From Cavenderia fasciculata (lineage: Eukaryota; Evosea; Eumycetozoa; Acytosteliales; Cavenderiaceae): DNA of 64,000 nucleotides. A model generated the notes under the pieces. The model did no database searches and was not told where the DNA came from. It worked only from the letters and a program-made list of their open reading frames with translations. Position numbers and translations under genes: made by a program. The number at the start of each line of letters is the position of its first letter. Position 1 is the stretch's first letter. Location of the stretch: contig NW_004457644.1 in assembly GCF_000203815.1 (NCBI RefSeq), positions 62,001-126,000 on the forward strand, given 5' to 3'. Shown here in pieces: positions 11,772-23,480 of this stretch.

Positions 11772-14700
11772 ATGTATTTTTATAAACAAATAATTTTTAG
11801 CCTCCTAGTATCATCGATATTTCTCATTTTAAACAATGAAAAAACACCATCTATTGTATTATCACAAACTTTACCTATTGATGAATGTATGTATTAAATT
11901 TAAAAAAAAAAAAGATATAGACCATCATCTGATTTCTAAAATCTTTCTTTTTTTCTTTTTTTTTTTATATTTTTAGTAAACTCTGCAATCTTTTTAATTA
12001 ATCAATATGGATATCAAATTCCTCAAAATGATTCACTTTGTAACTTTGACATTTCATCAAACAAAGTCTTTCGTTGTAGTTCTAAATCTGGTCAATGGCA
12101 TATAGATCAAATGTATGAAATAATGATCACCACTTTAAGATGATGATCTTTTCATTTAACTTTTTTTTCTTTTTTTATTTATTTTCAATTTAGATATTCT
12201 GAATACACTATTTATACAAATGTTGGAATACCAGATCACACTTTGAAATCATTGACATTTCCAGCTTTGAATTTATTTCAGCTTTGGGGAACCTCTGCTA
12301 CAAATCTTTCAATCAATCTATTAGATCTTTTTATGGAATCGTCTTATCCCTTGCTCAATACCTTTACAGTAACAAATTGCAGAGTATTTAGAATCCCAGA
12401 CAATTTTGCAGCCAATATGCCAGTGGTGCAAAACCTACAACTCAGACTCCCAGATGTGACCACCTTTGGAAGTTTCTTTCCAACACCAAATCTTGGACTT
12501 GTCATTGTAACTGGCAACTTTACCAAGGCACCTTTAATGGGTTCAATGATCTATCCAAAATTAGACGGCCTAATGTTTACATACAACCCAATAAGTGATA
12601 CAATCAACCTACCAAAGAGTCAATTTCCTTTATTACGTGTTTTGTATGTAAAAAAAAAAAAAATGAAAAAGAAGAATTGGAGTTTTTAATATATTTTTTA
12701 ATTTAGGGAAATATCAATTACAACCGGATCTCAATTGGATATTTTTACTGATACTCCCATCTCTGTTGTGTATGTTACATTTTTTTTAAAATTAATGAAA
12801 AAATATGTTAATCTTTTTATTTTAATTTTATTTTATTTTTTTCATTTTTTTAGGGGATGTATGGGTACTCCAAGAGAAACATCAAATATAGGTTGTAGTA
12901 TGCATTTAACAGATATAAGTAAAGTTCGACAAATGTATGTATATATTGACAAAAAAAAAAAATCCATCATTTCCTATTCTTTTCTAATCAAAATTAATTT
13001 AAATTTAGAGTTTCACATGGAAAATTTTCTACATTTTCGCCCATGATTGATTCAACTTTTAAAGTATTGGAAGTTTTGTATGTAATAATTGATCAATTCC
13101 TTTTTAATCACATTTTATGTTAATAATAATCTTTTTTTTTTTATTATTAAGAATTTTTGCTTTTGGATCTAGAACAACTTATCCATTCCCACTAGACTCT
13201 ATTCCTCCCATAGTAACTTTAATGTATGTTTATAATAGCAAGATTCAAAAGAGATAAACTTTTATTTAACCAATTTTTTTCTTTTTTTTTTAGTTCAATG
13301 GAAGGTAATCAAATGACATCAATTCCACAAGTTCAATTACCTTCAACAGTCAAAGATTTCTCCCTCCATGGCAATCCTATTGTAGGACCAATAGATTTTG
13401 ATTATCTTTTTGAAAATAATACAAATATGGCATTAAGAGTCAATAGTAATCAGGTTACTGGAACTGTTCCTGACAGTTTTTGTGACAATAGATTAAATAT
13501 ATATGGGACTTTAATTACTGCTATACCAGGTAATTCAAAAAAAAAAAAAAAAAAATCTAATTAATTAATCCTTTTATTCTAATACTTTTTTTTATTTATT
13601 TATTTTTAGATTGCTTTTGGTGTTATTATGGAGATCAAAATATTTTATCAACTTCGATTCCTAAACCAGTAAATTTTGTTTGTAGTATGTAAAAAAAAAC
13701 AAAAAGAAAATAGTTTGTTAAAACTAATATCTTTTTTTTATTTTTTTTGTTTAATTTTTTTTCTATAGAACCAGCATTTGATTCAACATTACTTGTTACA
13801 AGAAATGGAAAGGTAACAGGTACAGGTAGACTATTAGGATGGGGTTTTCTTCCAAACATTAAAGCTATCATTCCCAATCGTCAAATGGAGATAACGTATC
13901 CTAATTATGTATTACTTGAACCACCAAAAACGGTGTCATTTAGTTTAAGCTCAGTTGTTTCAGTGCAAACTGATATCGTTGAAGCAGGTGTATATATCAG
14001 TGATGTTAAATTTGTGCAACAGGCCACTACTATTCAGGTCATTGTCGGCATGTACAACTATAATCCCTATTTTGCCCCATCTGCCAAACTCGAACAAGTT
14101 GATTATCTCTATTCAACATGCAACAAAACAATGATCACCTTTTCAGTTCCACCAATGCCAAGCGGTGTATATTATGCTTTTATCGCCAATCAGTATTTCA
14201 ATGCCTCCCTACCACGATCCTATAGCCAAACCTATCCAACCGTTACCAACATTTCAAAATTGTCGGCTCCTGGAATCAATATAACCATCTTTGGTAAAAC
14301 TGGAGGTTTTGCAAACTCTGTCATTCAAGTAACATTTAACAATGGAACTTTGAGTGAAACCGATTGTCAAGTAATAGATTATACATCAACCTATATTATT
14401 TGTTCAACTCCATTTGGTCAACCAGGTGTTTATGGAAATACAAGCGTTAGAGTAAATGTTAATGGTTTCTTTACATTCTCTAGTGTCGTACTTAAAAGTA
14501 TTCAAAGTTATTGTCAAGAAACTACAAATTATTGTCATGGTAATGGTGATTGCAATGAAAGTGGAATTTGTCTTTGTAAACAATCAAATTTTTATGATTC
14601 TTGTTCAAAAAGTAAAAATAATAGAAAAATAATATAAAAGAAATAGATTATTAATTTTATTATTTTATTTTAATTTATTTTAATTTTTTAGGTTATCCAA

Positions 14701-16136
14701 CACTTAGTTCAGGACAATATGATTCAAATGATTTAACAATGGTTTCACTTTATGGTGATTTTGGACCTTTACCAACTCTGACCAATGTTTCAATCAAATT
14801 GAATAATTCAATTTCATGTACACCAACCATTGTTTCACAATCAAGTATTAATTGTACACTGTCAAGTATTGCACCATTTGGATTATCATCTGCTCAAGTT
14901 AGTGTTGATGATTTTAATACCTCTTCTCCAAATATACTTGTAAATATGAATAGTGGTAATAGTACAACTCCAAGTAGTAGTAGTGATGAAAATCATACAG
15001 GAGAATCAGCTCAACAAAAATGTTCAAGATTAACATTTAATTGTTTTGGTAATGGTATTTGTGATACGAATGGAATCTGTGTTTGTAATCAAAATTATAA
15101 TCCAATTGATCATTGTTTTACTAAATGTAAATAAGAATAGAAAAAAAAAACAAAAAAAAAGAAATATTGATTATTTTTATTAATTTATATTTTTATTTAT
15201 ATTTTAGTTATAAATACAACGATTATAGCAAATTCAACATCACCAACAGTATCATTTGATGTTGATGGATTAGATTTCCAATTTGAATTTAAATCAATTC
15301 AAGAATTGGATTTGGATAATAATGTTTTGAATTTATTAAATATTGATGATTATTCTTGGAATGTAAATGTATCAATCAATGATATTATTACAACTGCAGT
15401 TTATCAATTAAATACTACCAATACAACCAATAGTAATAATTCAACAAGTCAATTTAATCCATTCCAATCACTTCAAGTAACATCAACCATTTCATTTTCA
15501 TCGCAAGAAAGAGTGATTCCATTTGGTGATCAAAGTCTTGTAATCAATCCAAACTCTATTAAATTGGCAATCAATGTTAGTGGATGGCAATATAGTTCAA
15601 ATGTAGCAACACTCAGATTAATATTCACATCAGTGGTAAATCAAAATCAATCAATTGAATTTAACTGTGAAAAGACTGAAATTGGTACACTCTCTTTTGA
15701 TTCATTGTCAAATCTTCAATACCTAAGAGTTGTAAAAGATAATATTCAATTTAATGGTAGATTTATTGATTATGCCATTTCAGATGGAAGAGTTGTTTAT
15801 TCTCAAACTGAATTGGTATCATTTACTCCAATAGATGATAAAGATAATGATAATGATGGTCAATCAATTGCAACGATTGGAATAAGATTGCCTCAATGCC
15901 AAGAATGTTTATTGGATCCTGATTTTACACCACTTTTAATTGATAAAAGTAATGATCAAGGATGTGGTGAATCATCATCAAAAGCATGGAAAATAGCTGT
16001 TGGTGTTGTGGTTGGAGCTGGTGCTGCTATTGCCATTGCTTCTGCTGCTCTCATTTTTCATCGAAAGAAACTCCGAGCTGGAATATATCAGTCAAAATTG
16101 GATAGAGCCAGTACTTCTATGCGATCAATGGGTTAA
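11772..16136 (+). CDS. ComC-like surface protein, copy B
   Basis: Exons: 11772-11886, 11977-12112, 12194-12643, 12707-12769, 12854-12934, 13009-13077, 13152-13223, 13294-13529, 13610-13684, 13769-14611, 14692-15126, 15208-16136, about 1167 residues. I chose the ATG at 11772 because it opens a signal peptide (MYFYKQIIFSLLVSSIFLIL) like copy A; an in-frame ATG at 11700 would add 24 residues. LRR-like repeats fill residues 1-430, then TIG (about 590), EGF (about 680-710), a second TIG, a second EGF (about 823-858), a supersandwich region, and a membrane span near 1118-1140 with a basic tail ending RSMG. Unlike copy A, no intron splits the segment after NGK, and the reading frame is intact. A surface adhesion or recognition role is inferred from ComC kinship and the neighbouring paralogue. 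Confidence 0.85.
14306..16040 (+). repeat. Partner copy of 8074-9820
   Basis: This is the partner segment within ComC-like copy B, with the same intron positions and nearly the same intron sequence as copy A. A few substitutions and short indels separate the two, mainly in the Ser/Asn linker before the second EGF domain (about 14930-15000). Confidence 0.85.
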
Positions 16137-17080
16137 ATTACTAAATAATAAAGAAATATACACTTCAATTCCGCCATTTTAATTCCTTACCAATACACTG
16201 TCCTAGCAATTTTATCTAAAAAAATAAATTGAAAACTAATGATGTTATACAAAAACAAGAAAGTCTTTGACAATGTTTTATTAATTTAATCTTTAGGCAC
16301 CAACTGTTCTCTACTATTGGAAGAGTAGTACACTTAAGTTACAAAGTTTTATTCTTCTTTTTATTTGTTCTAAAAATATATCCCTATTTTTTTGTTTAGT
16401 TGATTATTATAATATTAATATTATAATTGATAGATGGAGAGAGAATAGAAGAGGATGATGGTGGTGAGGAGAATTAAAGTGATCGAAAAAAGATAAAGAG
16501 TACTTAATCTAATACCCTCGTAGTAGGAGCAAGGGTGATTTGGCTTTTTTGGATTTTGGCTCAAATGACTTTGAATCCCCGGTGAAGGACCAGACTTGGC
16601 ACTAGTCCCAACCAAGTTTGGCCTGTCACTAGAACCTTTTTACCATACCTTCGTTTTTCATTTTTCTTTAATCAGTTATGCATTTTGGAGCTAAAAGCAA
16701 TTTTTTTAATTTTTTTTAAAAAAGAGATAAATGTACAGATAGAGTAGAGATAACACATTATTTGTACTCAGATGAATTGATTGATTTAAATTGAATTTTT
16801 AAATTTTAAATTTGGACCATATATAGCAACACTGGGAATAAATTAAATTGCTGCCCCCTTAAATGGGTGGCGTCGTGCTCCTCCTCCTCAATAGGTAAAA
16901 AAAAAAATTAACGAAAAATAAAACAAATAGGTCCTTATTTCTGACCCAAAAGGTCTGAAATCACCGTATGAACTTTTTGCTCCTGCGAAGAAAAATAAAC
17001 CAGATTTTGTAGGTGGAAGGGTATCAAATTTTTGGTTATCTTTTTTTAAGTTGTTTGGGAAAATCATGCTTTCAAAAAAA
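16137..17080. other. Noncoding block with hairpins, possible ncRNA
   Basis: No convincing protein gene. Two stretches are richer in G+C than the surrounding intergenic DNA. At 16590-16621 the arms CCAGACTTGG and CCAAGTTTGG can pair around a 12-base loop. At 16938-16960 the arms TTTCTGACC and GGTCTGAAA pair around CAAAA with one T-T mismatch. I do not recognise a known snRNA, SRP RNA or class I RNA here. A short open frame on the minus strand (16421-16615) has no recognisable product and is probably chance. Confidence 0.4.
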
Positions 17081-17119
17081 GATTAAAAGTCTTGCGCTCT
17101 ACCGACTGAGCAAACAAGG
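17081..17119 (-). pseudogene. 5' half of a tRNA-Lys, inverted
   Basis: Read on the minus strand this matches the first 38-40 bases of the tRNA-Lys at 17216, including the D arm (GCTCAGTCGGTAGAGC) and the 5' anticodon stem. The loop reads CTTTTAA (UUU) instead of CTCTTAA. Similarity ends just after the anticodon and is followed by a run of seven T. The T arm and the 3' acceptor strand are absent. The A box is kept and the B box is lost. Confidence 0.75.
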
Positions 17120-17215
17120 AACATGATTTGTTCCAATTTAAACGTTATTCTATTTATCAAAAAACCGCTCAGGGCGCGGGTCCAGATGCGTGAAAATTTT
17201 GCTGGTAAAACATGT

Positions 17216-17288
17216 GCCTTGTTAGCTCAGTCGGTAGAGCGCAAGACTCTTAATCTTGTGGTCGGGGGTTCGAGCCCCCCATAGGGCT
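17216..17288 (+). tRNA. tRNA-Lys (anticodon CUU)
   Basis: A full cloverleaf can be folded: acceptor GCCTTGT with ATAGGGC (with G-U pairs), D stem GCTC/GAGC, anticodon stem CAAGA/TCTTG around loop CTCTTAA, and T stem GGGGG/CCCCC around TTCGAGC. The anticodon CTT reads AAG codons for lysine. No intron is present. A T-run starts four bases downstream (17292), a fitting Pol III terminator. Confidence 0.95.
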
Positions 17289-17592
17289 ATATTTTTATTG
17301 TTTTTTTTTTTTTTTGCGATTTTCTGTCCTGCCGAAGCTGTTCTACGCACTCATGGCTATCGTTCTAACCAAGTTTCATCAAATTCCATTGAAACCATAG
17401 AGGAAAAAACCTTAAAATGGTTTAACCTAAGTTTTTTTTTGGATAAAAAAAATGGCAAGGGTAATTTAACAAAAAAGTGAGCAAGAAATGGAGAATGATG
17501 TTCTCCATACCCTTATCTTTGCAAACTAGTTTTATAAATTTCCATCTTTTTTTTTTTTTTTTTTACAAATAATGTAATTAATTTTTATTTCT

Positions 17593-18854
17593 TTACATTA
17601 CCCAAAGACTAGAAAATCTTTGTCTTGATTTAATAACGATAGGATCCTTATTTCCAAGAGTGTCAAATATTTTAAAAAGCAAACGACGAGCAGCTTCGTC
17701 ATTGTATTTTTTATCCAATCTAATGCACAAAAGTAATTGATCGATAGCATTTTGATATTGCAAGTCTTGATAATAGAGCAATGCCAAATGATAACGAGAC
17801 TCTATGATTTTACTTTTGTTTTCAACAATCTTTGGATCAATCATTTCCAATTGTTGTAATGTCTCTTGAATTTCTTGTTTTGTTGTTTTTCCCTCTTCTC
17901 CTCCTCCTCCGCTTGTACTCTTTGCCTTTTCCACTTCAGATTGTAAATCGATCAATGTTTTTGCTTGAAGCAAAAGAGGAGTAGTGAGTTCCTTTGGATA
18001 ATCTGTAGTGATGAGTTCAATCATATGTTTGACAGCCTCCATATTTCGTTTTCTAATGGAACAATCGAGGATACCCCTGACAGCCTTTACTCGATCTTCA
18101 TCATTGTGCATCATTTGCATGTACACTTGATAGGCTTGATCAATCTTTTCCTCTTTTAGAAACTTTTCAGCCACCGAGTTTAGATTTGATTCGTCATTTG
18201 ATAAAAGGTCATCAACCCATTCCTTTAGTTTGTCGGCTGGAGGATTACCAGTGAATTGTTTCAATACCTTTCCTTTATAAAGTGAAAATACTGTTGGTAA
18301 TTCTTTAATTTGTAATGATTGTCCAAGTCTTGGGTATTGATCAACGTCAACCTAAATGATAAAGGTAAGTAAATAAAATATTTAAATCTAAAAGTTCTAT
18401 ATATTTGTGTATAGTTTAAGTTTACCTTTGCAACTACAAATTTACCAGGGTTTGATATAGCAAGTTGTTCAGATTGAGTTACCAATTGTTGACTATAAGA
18501 GTTTTTATGACTATAACAAATTAACATTACTGGTGGTACGCTATGAATAACAACCTTTTCAAATGTATCATAATTTAAATCATAAATTAATGGTGTTTGT
18601 GTAGAAGAAGGTGAAGGAGTAGAAGGAGTAGAAGGAGGAGGGGTAGTAGTTTGTATTTTATGTTGATTCTTTTGTGATTCAAATGTTAAACCTTCATCCT
18701 TATTATTATTATTATTATTTGAATAGTATCTATTGTTGCTAATACTATTATTATAACTAAAACTATTACTATTAATAGTACTTTGTCTATTTGTTAAAGA
18801 AATGAATACATTTCTTTTTAAACTAGTTGTAGTCAATCTTCTAAACATCATCAT
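17593..18854 (-). CDS. Mitochondrial-type thioredoxin-fold/TPR protein (CnoX/YbbN-like)
   Basis: Two exons (18854-18426 and 18351-17593) give about 395 residues. The N-terminus is rich in Arg, Ser, Thr and Asn without acidic residues until about residue 53, which fits a mitochondrial presequence. A thioredoxin fold follows (about 90-190), with IYDLNYDTFEKVVI, FVVAKVNVD and ELPTVFSLYKGK. The place of the usual WCGPC reads CYSHKNSYSQ, so the redox CXXC is missing. The C-terminal half is helical and TPR-like (YQVYMQMMHNDE, YHLALLYYQD). This layout matches the bacterial thioredoxin-TPR chaperone CnoX (YbbN), so a holdase or chaperone-helper role is more likely than disulfide exchange; that role is inferred. 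Three consecutive ATGs lie at the start and the first was used. Confidence 0.75.
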
Positions 18855-18980
18855 TCTTGAAAAGTGATGATCATTGAAATTTCAAACATCTACTTTTTAA
18901 GAACATTAGAAAAACAAAAATAATTAAAAATAAATCAATAATTTATGATTCAAGGATTTATACAATTTATTTTATCTCTT

Positions 18981-19022
18981 TCATTGAGTATTATTATTAT
19001 TATTATTATTTATAGGAGGTAT

Positions 19023-19057
<35 letters not shown>

Positions 19058-22000
19058 TTACAGATTCTGATTTTGGTGAAGTTGTATTTGATAAAATGGT
19101 TGGTGAAAGATTCGGATTGTTTGATATTGTAACATTATTATTATTATTGTTATTATTATTATTATTATTGGTTGCAGCATTTTTACTCTTTCTTGGACCT
19201 CTTGGTTTAGGAGGAGGTTTTGGTTGTCCATCATTACCATTTGTTTCCTTGTTATTCTTTTTTGATTTTTTACCTGTTGTTGTATTCTTTTCATCATTAT
19301 TACTATTATTGCCTGTTTCATTATTATTATTATTCTCTTGTTCTTTTTTAACTTTTGAACTCTTTTTCTTTGATGGTTCTTTTGGAATGGCTGGTGGTTT
19401 TGAACTGTCGACAGATTTGGGAGGTCTACCTTTTGGTGTTTGTTTAACAGCTGGAATATCACTTGGTGAAAATGGTTTATCTTCAATTGGTGTTAATCCT
19501 GTTTTACCTCTTCTCTTTCCTGTTAATGGATCAATCTGTGTTTTCACTAAAGAAAGAAAATAAAATTAGTTTTTTTTTCTTTTTCTTTTTCTTTTTTTTT
19601 TTTTTCTATTTACATTTCTCTTCAACTTCATCATCATCAAGGAGGAAAGAGACAACTTCAGTAGGTCTCATTTCATTTTCAAATTTACCACCAGCAATGA
19701 CGATAGATTGAATTTGATGTTTTTGTTTGGCACGTTTAATGACACGTTCCTCGACGGTACCCTTTGTGACGAGACGATAGACAGTGACAGGACGTTGTTG
19801 ACCAAGACGATGACAACGATCCATAGCTTGTTCATCCATGGTTGGATTCCAATCACTATCGAAAAAGATGACAGTATCGGCAGCCGTCAGATTAATACCA
19901 ATACCACAAGCACGAGTACTAAGTAAAAATACAAAAATCGATTGATCACTTTGGAAATCATCTACCAAATCTCTTCTATCTTCCAATTTTGATGATCCAT
20001 CTAATCTAAGATATTTATATTTTCTAAATATTACAAAGTCCTATAAGGTAAAAAATAAATGTTAATTCTATTTCTCTATATTTTTCTTTTTCAATTTCTT
20101 ACTTCTAAAATATTAATCATTTTAGTCATTTGACAATAAATTAAAACTCTATGATTTTCCTTTTTAAGATTTTTAAGTAATTTATCCAATACTTGAAGTT
20201 TACCACTATCGGAAAGGGATTTTGAAAAGGAAGGTACCCAAATGGAAGATGAACCAAAGATTTTAAACAATCCACCACAAAGACCACCATTACTTTCAAA
20301 TGATGATAATAATTTGGTGGTTGTATTTTGTGATAATAAATTTGTTTTTGCTGTTCCATTACTATTATAATTTGAATTATTAATCAAACTATTACTAGAT
20401 AGTGCAAGTTGATAAATATTCTTTTCTTGATAATCATCATAAGAAAACATTATATCTTTTCCATTTAATTGTCTTGAAACCATCATATCTTCATCATCAT
20501 CATCATCATCATCTTTTAATTTTCCTTGTTTATAAATTGATTGATTATTTATACCAAATAATAATAATTTTTCAAGTTGAGAAAATGATTGTTGTTGATC
20601 TTGAGAGATTGTAAATTGACGATCTGAACAAAGACATTCAATTGGTGGAGCAATTGATTTTGGATATAATCTATAGACTGATTGTAAAATCGACCAACTT
20701 GAAAAACATCTTTGAGTTGGTGACATGACCAATTCCGGTGCTACATTGACCAATACTTGTTCCAAACAATTTGTTATGGTTGGTTCCAACAACATCCATC
20801 TTGTTTTAATATTACCATATCGTCCTTTATCCTCTTTTTCTCCAAAGATATGATTTAAAATTGGATATAATTGTTCTTTTAAAGATTCATAATCCAAATA
20901 TAAATCCAATAATGACATTTGATTTAAATTTGTTAAATCACTTGGAGAAAGATTTATAAATCTTGAAAATGAAAATATAGATGATCCATCCTCCTTTTCA
21001 TTCTCCAAAGAACGATGAATATTAAAATTATTAAATAAAGATAAATTAAAAAATAATTTACTTTTTGAATCATCAAAACTATAAGAACTAGGTAGAGCTG
21101 GTTGACCTTGTCGATAGATTAATTTTGGAAGGGTATAGGTGATGGGGTTGTGGTTGACTGTACGGAGTGTACGAAGATGTTCGGCAATATGCTCGGTATA
21201 GGGAGGAGGGATAGAGTCAAAGTCGGGTGGTTCTTGAAAGAGGTAGGGAGAACGACACTCACTACGTTCGAAAAGTTCGGGATGATTGCAAACCTTTCTA
21301 AATTGCATGACAAGGTTCATGAGATGTTTCATACCACTCTCTGACAAACTATTATCGAGTAGCTCGGAAAGTGTAATCTTTTCACGCAAACCTGCATACA
21401 ACTTTTTTTGACGGACCGTCAATGAGCAAGACACTTCGAGTTCGTGTTTTGGTGGCATTTCATTCTCTACATCTCTCTTTATACGACGCAACATGAATGG
21501 TTTGAGAATAAGATGAAGACGATTAAGTTGATGTTCGTCAAGACCACCACCAACAGCAGCATGATTCTCAATGTCTTTAGAGAACCATTCAGCAAACTCT
21601 TCATGAGAGTCAAAGAGTGTTGGCATGATAAAATGTAATAGTGCCCACAACTCTGCCATTGAGTTTTGGATTGGTGTACCAGTAAGCAATAGACGATTAC
21701 GACAATTAAATGACATGAGTGTTTTCCAACGATTTGAACTAGATGATTTGATGGCATGTGCTTCATCTAGTACCATGTACTGCCATCGAATACGATGAAA
21801 GTATTTTTCATCAAGTACCATCACATTGTAAGAAGTGATGAGTACGTGAAATGGAGAGTTGCGACCATACAACTTTTTGGGATTCCAGTACTTTCGCAAT
21901 GTAGTACGTTGCTTTTGATTACCCCAGTAGGGAAGAACCTTAAATTGTGGTACAAACTTTGCAAATTCATTCTTCCAATTGTGAAGTGTAGACTTGGGCG

Positions 22001-23449
22001 TGACAATGAGGAATGGTCCCCAGATTCCCTTTTCTTCGGCCAAATGAGCAAGTACAGCAATCGATTGAATAGTCTTGCCAAGTCCCATTTCATCTGCCAA
22101 TATACCATTAATACCTTGATCATACAAATTGACAATCCAACTCATACCTTTGAGTTGATAAGATTTCAATTCTGCATTTAACATTTTTGGTTGTCCAAGT
22201 AATTCTGATCCACTAATTTCATGTATAATTGAATCTGATGGAGGAATAGAAGAAGAAGAAGAAACTTCTTGAATTTCTTCTTTTTCATTTTCTTGATCTT
22301 CAGGATCCTTTTCACTTTTTAATTTTTCAACATCTTGATCGAAATTTTTAGTGATTGCCAATTGTTGTTCAACAGCCTTTTGTGAAATTTTGATAGCTTC
22401 TTGTTTTAATCGTTCATCTTCTTGTTTTTCTTCAATTGTCAATTCTTCATCTGAATCATCGTCATCTTCAAAATCGCTATCACTATCGTCGGAATCATCT
22501 AAATTTTGTTTGGCAGCAAGATTGGCAGCAGTGGCAGCTGCAGTAGATGTTGTTTGGCTGTCACCCAACTTTTTAGACATGAAATGACTATAGAGTTCAG
22601 TTTGGGTAATGAGAAAATTTAATTTCTTTTTCTGTCGTTTGGCTTCTCGTTTTTCTTCTCTACGTTTACGGCTGGCAGCTTCTTCCTTTTCCAAACGTTT
22701 CTTGGCTTCTCTTTCATCCTTTTCATATTTCTTCCAATAGAGACCCATTTCCTTGACCAACCTTTTAGATCTCAATTGAAGATCCTTGGTTGGTTTGGTG
22801 GCATTTTGCAACTTGATCTGATGACGACGTTTAACTTCAGTTTTCATTAGATACGACACCTTTCTACAATTGTTTAAACCATTTTCAAACGTGGAAACAT
22901 GTTTTCTTTGTACTTTGGGTAATTCTTTTTTGATTAGATTACTCCATTTCATATCAAATGATGTATCCAATGTTTTAATATATCCATATTTACATCCCAT
23001 TGAATTACTCTTTTTACGTATCATCTCTTCCCTCTGTAATTCCTTTTCTCTCAACATTTCTCTTTCTCTTTGTAATTCTCTTTCTCTTGCTTCTCTAGAT
23101 TCTCTCTCCCTCATCTCTCTTGATTCTCTTTCTCTTGTTGTTTCTCTAACCATAGAATTAGATTCACGATCACTACCAGATGTAGAACGAGAACCTTTTG
23201 TTGTAGAAGTAGAAGTAGAGGTGGAAGTAGATGTAGTTTCTCTCTTTTTTTGTTTCTTTCTTTTCTTTTCATTTTCCAACATTTCTTCAAATTCTTCATC
23301 TGAAAAATCTTGATTTAATAATGGTACTGAAGTTGAAGAAGTAGATGTAGATGTAGATGTAGATGATGATGATTTTCCTTTTCTTTTTGTTGAACTAGAT
23401 GTAGAAGAAGAGGACGAAGAAGGAGGAATAGAAGAATTTAATCGTTGTT

Positions 23450-23480
<31 letters not shown>

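Noticed and set aside
19096-19563. Plus-strand Leu/Phe-rich open frame
   Set aside because: It is the antisense of the poly-N and basic tail of INO80; hydrophobic composition comes from AAT runs read on the other strand.
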